A stretch of 64,000 nt of DNA. Origin: Cordilura impudica (Eukaryota > Arthropoda > Insecta > Diptera > Scathophagidae). A model generated the notes under the pieces. That model saw nothing but the letters and a program-made list of their open reading frames with translations, was not told the origin of the DNA and made no database searches. Within the stretch, counting starts at the first letter, position 1. Each line of letters begins with the position of its first letter. The position numbers were made by a program, and so were the translations under genes. Shown here in pieces: positions 45,301 to 55,147 of the stretch. Location of the stretch: NCBI GenBank assembly GCA_963682025.1, contig OY821519.1:249734358-249798357 (forward strand), written 5' to 3'.

Positions 45301-48300
45301 AAACGGCGCCAGGTTTTATGCAAACCATTAATGAAAACGAAGGTGAAGTGAATTATAACCGTCAGTTTAAAGAAGATAAGGACAAAGCTTTAGAAAGTAA
45401 AGCCAAGCAGCAGCAACAACAGCAGCAGGAAGTGTTCGCTGGCCAAGAAGTGAATGTTGATTGTGGCAAGGAATTGAAAAATAATGTTAATGTGAATACA
45501 CAATCTAAATGCAACGAAAGCAGTAAGTTTTAAAACATTTTTTAAGAATATATCTGTGGTCACAAGCGATAACCGCCTAAGTCGACTTAAGAACGATTTG
45601 AGTTATGCATGCTATCATATTCTACTGAAAACGTTTTATATTTGCGTGAAATCCCCATTTCTCTATCAATCTTTATTAAAAAGTTATTAATGAAAACATA
45701 CTGACCTAAGTCGTAATGAAGCCCCATTATATTTATATACAAAGCTATTTTTCTCGAAAGCATGATATTCGACGATTTGGGTTATATATGCTATCATGTT
45801 CTACTCAAAACGCTTTATATTTACGCGAAATCTCCATTTCTCTAACACTGTTTATTAAAAAGATATAAATAAAAATAAACTGACCTAAGTCGTAATGACA
45901 TTACATTTATATAAAAAGTTATTTTTCTCGAAAGCATGATTTTCGAGTTAGGCGGTTAATGCTTGTGACCACAGATATATTTCGAATATTTTTTAATTTT
46001 ATAATATAAGAACTGTAAAAAGTTATTTCGGGTTTTTGAAAATGATTTTACAGCTATAAATATTTTATAATTTCAAAAATTAAACAATTTTCTGTTCTAA
46101 AAAAAACCGAAGCAATTTTATTACTGCTTTTAGGTTATACTAGGCAACAACCAAAGTGCACTTGAAGTGCGACTATTTTTTTTTCTGTTAAACCCTAAAA
46201 TCGCAATAAAAAATTTTTATGCACAAGTTTTATTGTAATTATATTTTTTGCTGTAGTTGAAAAACACACTTTTAATCAAATTTATTTAAAACTTTAAAAA
46301 TCTTACTCTCAAAGTCTATGTTGACTTCTTCCCATCATTAAAAATCTATTTTATTAAAAACGAACCTAGAAAAAAAACTCAATTTTATTATTTAATTATA
46401 CTTTAAAAAGATAAAAATTATATAAAAAGAAGATAATGGGATTTTAAACAAATTTTAAACAAAACAATATAAAAAACAATTTTAATATTCAATTACACTT
46501 TAATAGATAAAAATTAGATAAAAATAAGATAATGAGATTTTAATCATTTTTTTCAATTTAATTTTATTATTCAATTATACTTTAAAAAGATAAAAATGAG
46601 AAAAATAAACAAGAATATATTTTTTTAAAGAACATTATTACAAAAATATATTTGTTTTTAAAGCACATTATTGAAATATACAAACATTTCGAAGAACACA
46701 ACTAAAATATATGTACAAATATTTCGATTATGTTATTTTTTACTGCAATGCTTTTACAAAATACATTAATTGCATTTATATTTATTCTCTATACATTTCT
46801 TTTAATTTATTTATTATAAAATTTTTATCCTGAAGTATATTTGAATATAATATAATATAGTTTATGATAGTTTCTTTTAAAAACAATAGATTTTAAATTA
46901 AAATGATCATAAATTGTGGATGGAGTTTGTATAGACCCCCAAAGGGTAAGAATCGTAAGATATTTGTAAAATTAAAATTAAAATTTTTATATAAAAAATA
47001 GGCCAAAAAAGACCAATGGTTCAAATAAAAAAGCACTGGCACAGCAATTTTTGTGAAAGGTGCTTTGTCACTAATTGTTTTACAAATTCACCACTGTCCT
47101 ATTTGCATTAATTGTATAAAACGATTAAAACAATTATTAGTTTATAATGTATATTTATTAAATGTAGTCAGAACGCACTTCTGCAATATTAATTTTTATT
47201 TTGGTATTGTTTTTTATTTAAGTTTTTAACATTATAAAATTCTTTTCCTTGTGGTGATAGCGAATAATGAATAAAATCGCAAAGCACTTATGTTATATTT
47301 TCCGTTGCTTTGCTATTGCTTTGAAATCACTTGGCCCCCGATCATATACGCGTTGTTATCATTTGGGGCCTGACAAAGGACTTTAAAAAGCAAAAGTTTA
47401 TTGCTTAGCCAGCCATTAAATTACTTTTTCGAGTGCATTTCTGCCCATATTTTTCTGACTGGGTAGTGGCTTTACCAGCACTGATACTACCTTTTCGAGA
47501 GCTTTACCGACTGTTTCTTTCTGTTTGGATATATTAAAGAATAAATGAGGCGGTCCAAAACAAAACGCAGTAATTCCACTTTTTAGTTTTTTTTTTTACT
47601 AAATCCGATTATACATATGGAAATCTATGTGCCCATTGTTATAAAACATACCAAAGGTCAATAATTTTACTGCAATTCAATACCAAAAATAATAATTTAG
47701 ACTAAAATGAAACAATCCCAATATATATCCTACTGACTTTAATTAAGTTTATTCGTGTTTCAAAAAAAAAAAAAAAAAAAAAATGTTCTGTTTATTGCGT
47801 TTTTTTATGGACCTCCTCAAATATTGTTTTTTTTTTATTATTAATTCTTTATTTACAATCTGTTCATTTATGGACAATAAGTTAATTTGATTTAGTAACA
47901 ATATCATCGTCCATAAATTATTGTGTTCTATATGTTTTTTTGGTTAACCCTGTTAAAGTTCTAAGAAGCGTTTGCAAAGACGGAGTTTATGTAGCTATTT
48001 GAGAAAACTCAGAGTTAACTGTAACATAGAAACTTCTATCTATCAAATAAGATTTAATTAAAAAAATAAGGCGTTGGAAGCAAGTATTTTAGAAAAACTC
48101 AATGTATCTCTTATAATTAGTATTCCGGAATATTATTTAATTTATCTAGGACTGGTAATAATCTTTTTAAGAATATTATTTCAAATATTTTGGAGAATAT
48201 GGCCAGTATTGTTATTGGTATATAAGATATAACTTTATTCTCTGGCTTATCTGATTCGTTAAACATAATAATCTTTGCATACTTTCATTGAGAGGAAAAG

Positions 48301-49037
48301 TGGTGTAATCTTAAAATTGCGTTGTATAAGTATGTGAGATGTATAATACTTTTTTTTTGCAGAGATTGGATAACTTTTCCATCTACATTGTCGTAACCTG
48401 GGTACTTTTTAATGTTCATTTCCTTAATTTGTTCATTAACTTCATTCGGAGAGATTTGTTCGATCGGTCAATCCATAGGACAAGGAAAATTTAGAAATTC
48501 AATAATTTCATTATCAAAAAGTTTTATTTTTTCGCGTTAAATTTTTTTCCTTAAATAATTTAAAATTTTGTATCTCCATCATAAGTTAATTTTTAATATT
48601 GCTTGAACATTTTTCTGAGAACAAATTGCACAAATAATTTCCTTAGAGCCCCCTTTTTAAGGACATAACACAATTTGCTATTTCGAATGTGTACATAACA
48701 ATTTCCTCTCACAATCTTTGTTTTTATTTCTTTAGCAGCTTATGAAACATCGTCAAAAACTACAAATAAAATAACTACACAACCAACGAACACAAGTAGT
48801 AATAATAAAACCGCAATAGCAATGCAAACTACTAAAACAACCACAACAACGGCGACCATAACCACAAACACCAACACAAATACAATAACTACAAATCAAG
48901 GAAAATCTACAAAAACTACTACAACAGGACGACGTGAACAAACAGGAGTAAGTGGTGGCAGTGGTAATAGTAGTGGCGGAAGTAGTGCAGGAAATAAACC
49001 ACCAACAACTACAGCTACTGCAAAACAAAAAAAGTAG
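32663..49037 (+). CDS. dop: MAST-family microtubule-associated Ser/Thr kinase (drop out homologue), ten coding exons
   Basis: Joined coding exons: 32663-33368, 34049-34617, 35465-37492, 40719-41115, 41183-41577, 41648-42404, 42467-43062, 44057-44372, 44440-45522, 48736-49037. The phases agree at every junction and give 2,382 codons plus TAG. Order: Ser/Asn/Thr-rich N-terminus; MAST signature [19 protein letters not shown]; conserved MAST domain (DUF1908) about 616-775; AGC-type kinase about 929-1225 with Gly loop NGAYGAV, Lys958, HRD 1050-1052, DFG 1070-1072; PDZ about 1670-1758; low-complexity tail with [17 protein letters not shown] motif and polyQ. MAST kinases bind microtubules and, through PDZ, PTEN-type partners; fly dop acts in dynein-based transport and membrane growth at cellularisation. 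Upstream non-coding exons may exist. Family is certain; orthology to dop is inferred from matching exon text and domain order. Confidence 0.93.
33369..34048 (+). other. dop intron 1, largely minisatellite
   Basis: The 680-bp intron runs GTGAGT to TTATTTAG. Bases 33446-33950 are an array of the unit TTTTCTTAAAAAAGTACC, the reverse complement of the array at 18160-18552. Confidence 0.85.
33446..33950. repeat. Degenerate minisatellite in dop intron 1
   Basis: About 25 imperfect 17-21 bp units of TTTTCTTAAAAAAGTACC. The core is nearly self-complementary, so the transcript could form many small hairpins. It shares its unit with 18160-18552 in opposite orientation. Confidence 0.82.
34049..34617 (+). 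CDS. dop: dop coding exon 2
   Basis: It begins by completing a GAC codon ([18 protein letters not shown]), a motif also found in vertebrate MAST kinases. It ends [18 protein letters not shown] then SNLS, another MAST hallmark. A run of nine Ala and Ser-rich text lies between. Acceptor TTATTTAG, donor TCG|GTAAGT, phase 0 at the end. Confidence 0.9.
34618..35464 (+). other. dop intron 2
   Basis: 847 bp from GTAAGT to a long T tract and AATTTTAG. On the minus strand a 74-codon frame (35010-35234) reads [16 protein letters not shown] and [18 protein letters not shown]. Farther up the same strand (about 35330-35415) is [19 protein letters not shown]. This looks like a decayed transposon protein, but I cannot name it. 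Confidence 0.5.
35465..37492 (+). CDS. dop: dop coding exon 3: DUF1908 domain and N-lobe to activation loop of the kinase
   Basis: It encodes residues 426-1101. It opens [16 protein letters not shown], then a Gln/Asn-rich stretch and [15 protein letters not shown], a MAST phospho-motif. The DUF1908 helical domain follows ([20 protein letters not shown] to [15 protein letters not shown]). After about 150 low-complexity residues the kinase starts at [18 protein letters not shown], with FAMKKI (Lys958), ERDIL for the C-helix Glu, HRDLKPDN and LTDFGLSK. The exon ends after SDKQ, just before the Thr-containing GTPE segment. Confidence 0.94.
37719..38651. repeat. Tandem direct duplication, two 459-bp copies 15 bp apart
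   Basis: Copy 1 is 37719-38177 and copy 2 is 38193-38651, offset 474 bp and, as far as I compared by eye, identical. Both include GACAGCGCTAGATGGAGTAG and CGTCAGCATCCTTCTGCC. Such identity inside an intron means a recent duplication or ongoing conversion. Confidence 0.9.
38670..38912. repeat. Inverted third copy facing the duplication
   Basis: This 243-bp stretch is the reverse complement of about 38158-38400, including the junction between copies 1 and 2 (CTGTATTGGAATAATTAG). It therefore arose after the tandem duplication. With copy 2 it can form a near-perfect stem of about 240 bp around a 269-nt loop. Confidence 0.88.
38930..39400. repeat. Diverged copies of the same intronic unit
   Basis: TTCATCGTCCGCATCCTTGTGCC and TATTACTTCAACTCATCAAC near 38944-38990, then the CTTGTAGTATCAAAAGC and GGAATTGAAATGGCATTG equivalents (39134-39205). 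A second partial start follows near 39300-39395 (GAGCGAGCGCTAGATGG). They parallel the 37.7-38.6 kb unit in order but with many changes, so this is probably an older duplication. Confidence 0.65.
39760..40400 (-). pseudogene. mariner transposase remnant in dop intron 3
   Basis: Minus strand: [40 protein letters not shown] and [14 protein letters not shown] (40178-40390) form the mariner DNA-binding and linker region. After broken sequence, [17 protein letters not shown] (first catalytic Asp) lies near 40030-40075, [20 protein letters not shown] near 39925-39985 and [10 protein letters not shown] near 39890-39920. The rest of the catalytic core is lost. Confidence 0.78.
40719..41115 (+). CDS. 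dop: dop coding exon 4: kinase C-lobe
   Basis: Residues 1102-1233: [39 protein letters not shown], then [14 protein letters not shown] and [15 protein letters not shown], which is the AGC-kinase C-tail. The Tyr in VYGTPE replaces the Cys of vertebrate MAST kinases. Phase 1 donor GATA|GTAAGT. Confidence 0.94.
41183..41577 (+). CDS. dop: dop coding exon 5
   Basis: Completes [38 protein letters not shown], then a Thr-rich low-complexity run. Introns on both sides are 67 and 70 bp (41116-41182, 41578-41647), typical fly minimal introns. Donor GAG|GTTAGT, phase 0. Confidence 0.9.
41648..42404 (+). CDS. dop: dop coding exon 6
   Basis: Begins [20 protein letters not shown] and ends [12 protein letters not shown]. 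Includes the MAST-like [20 protein letters not shown] and [19 protein letters not shown] phospho-rich motifs. Donor GCAA|GTAAGT, phase 1; intron 42405-42466 is 62 bp. Confidence 0.92.
42467..43062 (+). CDS. dop: dop coding exon 7: PDZ domain
   Basis: Residues 1618-1816. The PDZ domain runs from [20 protein letters not shown] through [20 protein letters not shown] and [17 protein letters not shown] to VTLRATPLE. Its carboxylate-binding loop reads RGFGFTV. A Lys/Arg-rich segment follows ([20 protein letters not shown]), which may aid microtubule or membrane contact (inference). Donor CAG|GTTAGT. Confidence 0.94.
43063..44056 (+). other. dop intron 7 with GTCY remnant and mariner C-terminal fragment
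   Basis: 994 bp. A short GTCY relic with TCTGTCCATCTGTCCGTCTG and GAAATCACGGTC lies near 43170-43275. At 43408-43660, minus strand, [15 protein letters not shown] text and [24 protein letters not shown] text mark the end of a mariner transposase, with GAGGCGGTCCCAAAACAACC as its outer end. Acceptor TTCCCTAG. Confidence 0.65.
44057..44372 (+). CDS. dop: dop coding exon 8
   Basis: [20 protein letters not shown] then [20 protein letters not shown] and a Gly/Ala/Ser-rich end. Donor CAG|GTTAAT is weak; reading through gives Gly then an immediate stop. Intron 44373-44439 is 67 bp. Confidence 0.85.
44440..45522 (+). CDS. dop: dop coding exon 9
   Basis: [20 protein letters not shown] begins a motif conserved in MAST C-termini, followed by [20 protein letters not shown] and [12 protein letters not shown]. 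Then [20 protein letters not shown], a run of 11 Gln in QIQ..., and an acidic/Lys/Gln-rich end. Acceptor GTATTAAAG lacks a pyrimidine tract but is the only one that keeps frame. Donor AGCA|GTAAGT, phase 1. Confidence 0.88.
45549..45979. mobile_element. Inverted-repeat element in dop intron 9, 32-bp arms, internal duplication
   Basis: Arms 45549-45580 and 45948-45979 (TATATCTGTGGTCACAAGC... and reverse complement) match in nearly all positions. Inside, a segment of about 140 bp (GATTTGxGTTATxxATGCTATCAT to GACCTAAGTCGTAATGA) occurs twice in tandem with slight divergence. Likely non-autonomous DNA transposon; duplication of the target not clear. Confidence 0.78.
46000..47545 (+). other. dop intron 9, left part: nothing recognised
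   Basis: A+T-rich intronic sequence with a locally repeated phrase TTTAAAAAGATAAAAATxAxAxAAAAA at 46400-46600, suggesting a short degenerate tandem. No coding signal. Confidence 0.4.
47547..47590. repeat. mariner-like terminal sequence
   Basis: GAGGCGGTCCAAAACAAAAC resembles the outer end of the mariner fragment at 43408 (GAGGCGGTCCCAAAACAACC). No transposase follows, so it is probably a solo end or tiny relic. Confidence 0.4.
47860..48480 (-). pseudogene. jockey-like LINE RT fragment in dop intron 9
   Basis: Minus strand: [20 protein letters not shown] then [11 protein letters not shown] (48360-48460), matching the N-terminal RT block of jockey elements. Then [40 protein letters not shown] and [12 protein letters not shown] (48110-48290), then [20 protein letters not shown] (47985-48060). 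The catalytic box is lost. Strongly eroded. Confidence 0.72.
48736..49037 (+). CDS. dop: dop coding exon 10, C-terminal end
   Basis: Residues 2283-2382: (T)[18 protein letters not shown], a Thr/Asn-rich tract, then Gly/Ser-rich text ending ATAKQKK and TAG at 49035-49037. Low complexity only. The acceptor region TTTAGCAG offers two AGs three bases apart (see findings). The exon lies 3.2 kb from exon 9; its assignment rests on frame, acceptor and composition continuity. Confidence 0.75.
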
Positions 49038-49410
49038 ATGGAAAAAGAAAGCGTGTTTTAAGGAAAACAATTTCTGTTTTCTGTTTTGTAGAATAAACGT
49101 TGTAAAGTTTAAGGTGTGTTTGCTTCGAAGTATACTGATGAGGAAAGGAGTGAATGAATGGTGCCGGATAAGAGGATGTTTATAATTATGAATTAATTAC
49201 AATGGTAAGCTTATTTTGTTCGTTTTGAAAAAGAGGAAATATTATAATTAGATTTGAAAAATGCTACGGATTTTTTTCTTTAATTTACAATGAGTGTGTT
49301 TGTTCTTTCTTAGAAAATCTTTATAATTAATTACATTTAAACTATAACTTAAACAAAAACTATACATAATTTATATATTTAATATATCTATATAAAACAA
49401 TAAATATTTA
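49038..49410 (+). terminator. dop 3' untranslated region with polyadenylation signals
   Basis: AATAAA occurs at 49092-49097, only 55 bases after the stop, and again at 49399-49404. A+T-rich DNA continues, so longer 3' ends are possible. Confidence 0.45.
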
Positions 49411-49746
49411 ACAAGTTCTTTTTGATTGCCATATTCTTAAACACATACCAGAAAAAAAAAAATCAACAGTTTAACGTTCTTTAATATATTTACATAATAA
49501 AAACAATTTTAAACATTATACAATAACAAGTAAGGGAGAAGAATTATATATTTTAAACCAGTAAACTTAAATAATTAAAAAAAATATATATATATATATA
49601 TATTAAATGCCGCAATAAATTTATATAGTAATAATAAGCTAAACTAGTTGATTTTACAATTAAAAACCATTTAAAGTTTTACACTTTCTTTATAATTTTG
49701 GTTCATTTGATTAAAAACATTTACAGAGTTGTGCATTTGTGCAATA

Positions 49747-49784
<38 letters not shown>

Positions 49785-51860
49785 TATATGTATATATAGT
49801 GAAAAATTTAGTAACTAAATTAGTAAGGCTTCGTTTAAAAATAAATTAAAAAAAAAGTAAAATAATAATGCTTTTAATTAAAATTAACGGCTCTTAAAAC
49901 AATGTTTATAAAGTGCTTTATATAATATATTATAATTTAAAAAAATTAAATATTTAAATATTAAAAAAATACACTGGATTTTCGGTTGAGTTTTTGAAGT
50001 TAAACAAGATTTAAATTTGTTTGATTTTTTAAAGTTGTATTAAAAGTCATTGAAAAATTTGCTTAAAAAATCAAAAGTCGCTTTGTTTAGTTAAACTTAA
50101 TTCAGTTAAACTCAAAATTAAAAAAAAATATTTAAATATAAAAAATGCACTGTTTATCGGTTAAGAGTTTTAAAGATAAACAAGACATAAATTTGTTTGG
50201 TTTTACTTTTAAAGTTGTTTTAAAACTTACTGACAGTTTTGTTTGAAAAAAATTGAAAGTGGCGTTTTTTTGGATGTCAGTTAAACTAGAACTTAAACAT
50301 TAATTAAACATTTAAATATAAAAAAACGCTGGATAAACAAGGCTTAAATTTGTTTGGATTTACGTTTGAAGTTGTTTAAAAACTCAGAAAAATCTAACGT
50401 CGCTTCTTTGGGATGTCAGCTAATAAAACCTAGTTTACTTAAACTCATTCTTAAAAATAATCAAGGTTCAGAAAATACATACATCAAACACACAATGTTC
50501 TGTTTTAAAGTTTAAAGCAGCCAACATATATTTTTATTTTCATATCAATTATGTGTGTTTCTAAATTTTGTACGGTGCCGAACACAATCATGACTGTGTT
50601 TCGTTTTAATATTTCGTTATGTACACGAACATGTTTCTAACAAGTATTTTTTGTTTCGAACACAAATAAACCACACAGATTCGAGTGTAACTTTATTTTA
50701 AGTTCTTGTTCTTGCACGTGTACTGCTAAAAAAAAAACAGAACATGTTCTTGAACGCGAACATCTAAAACTTAAAACATTATCCACTCGCGATCGGAAAA
50801 ATCTGATACACAGTTAAACTTAGTTTAGTTAATTTCTATTTCTTTAATATTTTTAACTTTTAAATTTCTATTCTCATATTGAAACTGAAATGGTAAAATT
50901 ATTTAGAAAACACTTTGCTCTTTAAATTTTGATTTCAAATATTTCGAGAAGAAATAAGTCATTTTTTGATTTTGATTTTTTCGAGCAAAATAAACGTTAT
51001 TTTTTTTTTATTTTAAGCATATATAAAAACCAAACACATGTAAAAAAATAGAAATCCTCCCAAAAAAGTGAAAAAAGCCAAAAAAAAATTTTTTCAAATA
51101 ATTTTTCTAATATAAAAGAGTTTTTCACTTTTATGATAAATTATTACTGTCCCTGGTAAAGTTTTTACAAAAAATGTAAAATTATGTAAAATTTGTACAA
51201 AAGTTATTAATGGCTAAATAAGTAAAATATTTCGCTTTAATCATTAACATTCCTGATGAAAACTCTCTTAAAATTTTTTGTTTTTGTTTTTCTTTCCCAA
51301 AAAACTTCTTTATTTTTTGTTAGAAACTAATGTGACGTATTTGAAGATATTAAGCAGATTTACGTTTTTTATCTCAATATTTTGTAATTTAGCAAAAGGA
51401 ACGATCTTTTATCAAAATCCACAAAAACATGAAATATTTAAAATTTCCTAAAATTTTAAGTTTGATTTGGTGCAGGTTGTTAGCATTACCAATTTGCATT
51501 AATTTTTCATCTTTTTAGAAATTCGTTTAAAAATTGTTATCTTAATATTTATATATTTGTATTTTTTTTTCTATCAAACAAATATGAGTTTTATTCTGAA
51601 GGATACTGTCCTCTGATGTGGCCTCAGATGCGTAGATATTTTCAGGTGAATTTTGAAGGCATTTTCTTATGACATTTTATAGAAAACCTTCCTGGGAGCA
51701 TATTTTCTATTCTATTCTTTTAACGCAACAAAAGATTCTCGATTAATATTTTATGTTATTTTGAATAAAACATAAATCTTTAGTTTAATATAAAAAAAGT
51801 AAATAACCTAAAAAACTTGAAAAATTATTATAAAATTTATATAGTCCCGGTTCACACTTT
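49411..51860. other. Intergenic A+T-rich DNA, no gene
   Basis: Contains (TA)n tracts near 49583-49602 and 49755-49797. A degenerate 3-unit tandem runs from 49975 to about 50450 (GTTAAxxTTxxTTTAAAGxTAAACAAGxxxTAAATTTGTTTG, about 170-bp period). The dispersed repeat at 50520-50765 is listed separately. May include distal 3' UTR of dop. Confidence 0.5.
50520..50765 (-). repeat. Dispersed repeat, second copy (partner 13365-13620)
   Basis: GAACACAATCATGACTGTGTT, CGTTTTAATATTTCGTTAT, GTACACGAACATG and AAAACAGAACATGTTC match the inverted first copy. Confidence 0.65.
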
Positions 51861-51874
51861 GAAATTTTTTTCTG

Positions 51875-52107
51875 GGGGCAAATCGTCGCATTCGATATCG
51901 AGTAAAATCAATCGAAATTCCATATTTTGGTTTATTATTTAAAGAAGACGGACAATCGTCAGACCTCGTCTCACTTTTACTATTAATTATGGACCATAAC
52001 TCGTTAGCTGTGACAGAGTAAAATTACTCTTAGTATTTTATTTTGGAAAATAAAAAAAAATAATTTCGATCGAAAAATTTCGATAACGAATGCGACGATT
52101 CGACCCC
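51875..52107. mobile_element. Non-autonomous inverted-repeat element, copy 2 (partner at 19262-19471)
   Basis: Ends GGGGCAAATCGTCGCATTCG and CGAATGCGACGATTCGACCCC are complementary with one substitution and one single-base change. The interior is shared, inverted, with the 19.3-kb copy. TA or other duplication not resolved. Confidence 0.75.
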
Positions 52108-52109
52108 TG

Positions 52110-55106
52110 AACGTCTGAGTTTATAGGTGAGAGAGGAGACAAGAAAGCCATGGGGTACATGCTTTCATGTACTCGGAAATTCTCTTCTGTTTTTTATTTT
52201 TAATTCGTTTTATTTCATTTTTATTTTCGTTCGTGATTATGGCAGAAAAAATTCGTGATAAAAAAGATAATAAATTGAATAAAATTACAGTTAATTTTCA
52301 TTAAATAAAACTAAAAAAAAAAATTAAAAAGAAAGAACAAATTGAATCAAAAAAGCAATTTAAATTGAAAAAAAAAATATATATAAAGATTTTCTTCTGG
52401 AAATGTCAAACAAGAAAAATAATGTTAAAGTAAACAAAATCTTGAATTTCATTACAAAAATTTCAGTGCATAGACACGGATGAAAGTTTAAAAGAGAATT
52501 AAAAACAGTTTCAGAAAGAACAATTTCATTGTGTGAACCGGGAGATAGATAAGATATATTCTATTTGAAAACAGTTGTGAAAATTTCGAGCCATAATTGC
52601 CAAAAAGCCGCAATTGACACGATTATTGATTTATGTTTTTTGATACAATTTTATCATTTTGCGGAAGCAATTTTGACGTAAGCGTGCATTCTTAGTATGT
52701 AGTATACATACTAAAGATAAATAAAATTTAAAAAACATACTGTAAAATTTTAATTTTGTTTTCATTCTTACTATGTTAACATACTAAAGATAAATCAAAT
52801 TGAAAAGAAAAAATCTCGGTTATGGCTCGATATTTTAGACTCTGCTTTCGTAACTATTACGATTTAGGTAAATGCCACGTTTACTTTCAGATATTAACAC
52901 TGTTTTATTAAATGCCTGCCGCGTTTTAGGCATTTGCCGTGTATGTTCTGATTTTCGACAAATTTTTCAATCGCCTCTAATTTCTTTCACTTGGGTTGTT
53001 CTGAACGAAAATAACGAGTTAAGGGGGGTAAGGCTTTAAAAGTTAAAAAAGTCGTATTTTCATAATTCTTTTTTGAAGACATGCATAATGTTGGATTATT
53101 TATTTCATATACACGTTACAGCATAACATTTGTAGAATCTTCGAAAAAAATTTTAATTAAAAATTTTAATAAATAAGTCCGTGACAGCGAAGAATCATGT
53201 GAAATAAAAAAATCGAAAAGCGTTTAAAAGGTGACATGTTTCCTGAGAAAAACACGATTTTTGCTATAAAATTTCGGTAATTTGTTGTTAAAAAATGGGG
53301 AAGAAAATGAAAAATAAAAAACTCTTCGTTGTTACCTGACGATTTATGTGTAGATATAGTTTGTAAAATTTCAAAAGAATCGGTCAAGTAGATTTTGACT
53401 TATGATGTTCACGGACTTTGAACATTTATTTGCGAGAAAATCGATTTAAAGTTTTTTAAAAACTGTAAGAGAAAAGCAAAAAAAAAAAGGTTTTAAAACC
53501 TTAACCGACCTCCCCCCCCCCCCCCCTAAAGAGATGCGGAAGTGAAAGCTAGTACACGAAATTTGTGCTGAAACGTTTTATTTCATGTGATTGCGAAAAT
53601 CAGAACTAGGGGAGGTGATCATGATACGAGTATAAATGAAAGAAAAACCTTTTTTAGAATCTCCATTTGACTCGACTTAAAAACAAATAAAATGTGATAA
53701 ATTAGGAAAAAAAAAGGTTTTGAGATACTGAATAAAATTTATGATAATTCAAATTTGTTTTAAACAAGCAAACTCGTTTAATACTTTATTTAAAAAAAAA
53801 GTATTTTTTAAACAAATTAAAATTTTTTTAAAGTACTCTTTACGAGATACCAGTGTATTTAATATATAACATTTAAAATTAAAACTATTTATAATAATAA
53901 AATATCCTAGAGAAATCAACGATTAGAAATTGTAAACATGAAATTTTAAATTATAAACATTTAGAATTTATAATTTTAATATGTTTTTTTCCTATACAAC
54001 TTCTCTTATGCCATTATATTCCATTTTTAGCTTAAAAACGTTTTTAAAATATTAATTTTCTTAACTAAGTTATTACTTTTGGTTCTATAAAGTTAAAAAT
54101 AAAATCTTACCAATCATTTTATTAAAAATTTTTAATTTCAATATTATAATTTCTTCTTCTCTTAAAAAAAAAAAAAAAAAAAAATAATAATAATTTTTAA
54201 AAAGTCAATAATATCATTAAAAAAATTATTATTTTTGGTTTAATTGAAAACAAATATAAAAAGAATAATTTCGAATAAAATCATACAAATAACTTAAAAA
54301 TTATAATTTCTTCTTCTAAAAAAGAAATATTCTTTAAAAAGTCAACAAATTTATTTAAAAAAATATATAAGAATAATTTCTAACTCAATCATTAAAATTT
54401 TTAATTTAAAAATTATAATTTCTTCTTAAACAATATCATTCTTTATAAAGTCAATAATTTTATTAAAAAAAAAGTTTTTAAAAACTCTTTTAAAAAAATT
54501 AATTTCTGATTCAATCATTTTATTAAAAACTTTTTATTTCAAACTTATAATTTCTTCTCCTCCTCAATAAATATTCTTTAAAATATCAATAATTTTATTT
54601 AAACAGTTATTTTTTTATTTTTTTTGAGAAGAAATTTAATCTTTTATTTCAATCAATAAATTATTGATTTTGAGTAAAACAAAGAAAACTTTCTTTGAAC
54701 TGTCACTTTACTTCTTTCTGCACTAAACAAAGATTTTCTCGACTTTGCTTTGGGTGCAAAATTTTAATTCTTTTTGCATTAAACGATGTATTTACCTTTA
54801 AAAAGCAGAATGCCAAATAACTAAATTTTTAATTTTTTTTTATTATTGACTGGTTTTTGAAATAAACAATTCAATTATAACTTTTTAAATTATATTCTTT
54901 TTATATTTTTTTTAAAATTAAACCAAACATAATATTTTTTAAATAAAATTATGGACTTTTTAAAGAATATTATTTCTTTTTTTAGGGGTAGAAAAGAAAT
55001 TATAATTTTTAAATTAAAAACTTTTAATGATTGAGTTAGAAATGATTCTTTTTATTTGAAAATTATAATTTCTTTTTCTCTTAAAAAAAATAATAATAAT
55101 AATTAC

Positions 55107-55147
<41 letters not shown>

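Noticed and set aside
44246..45328. Long minus-strand and alternate-frame ORFs across dop exons 8-9
   Set aside because: Antisense shadows of low-complexity coding sequence, without conserved domains.
48753..49070. 105-codon minus-strand Cys/Phe/Ser-rich frame
   Set aside because: Complement of the Thr/Asn-rich last exon; the Cys/Ser richness is a mirror of ACA/ACT repeats.
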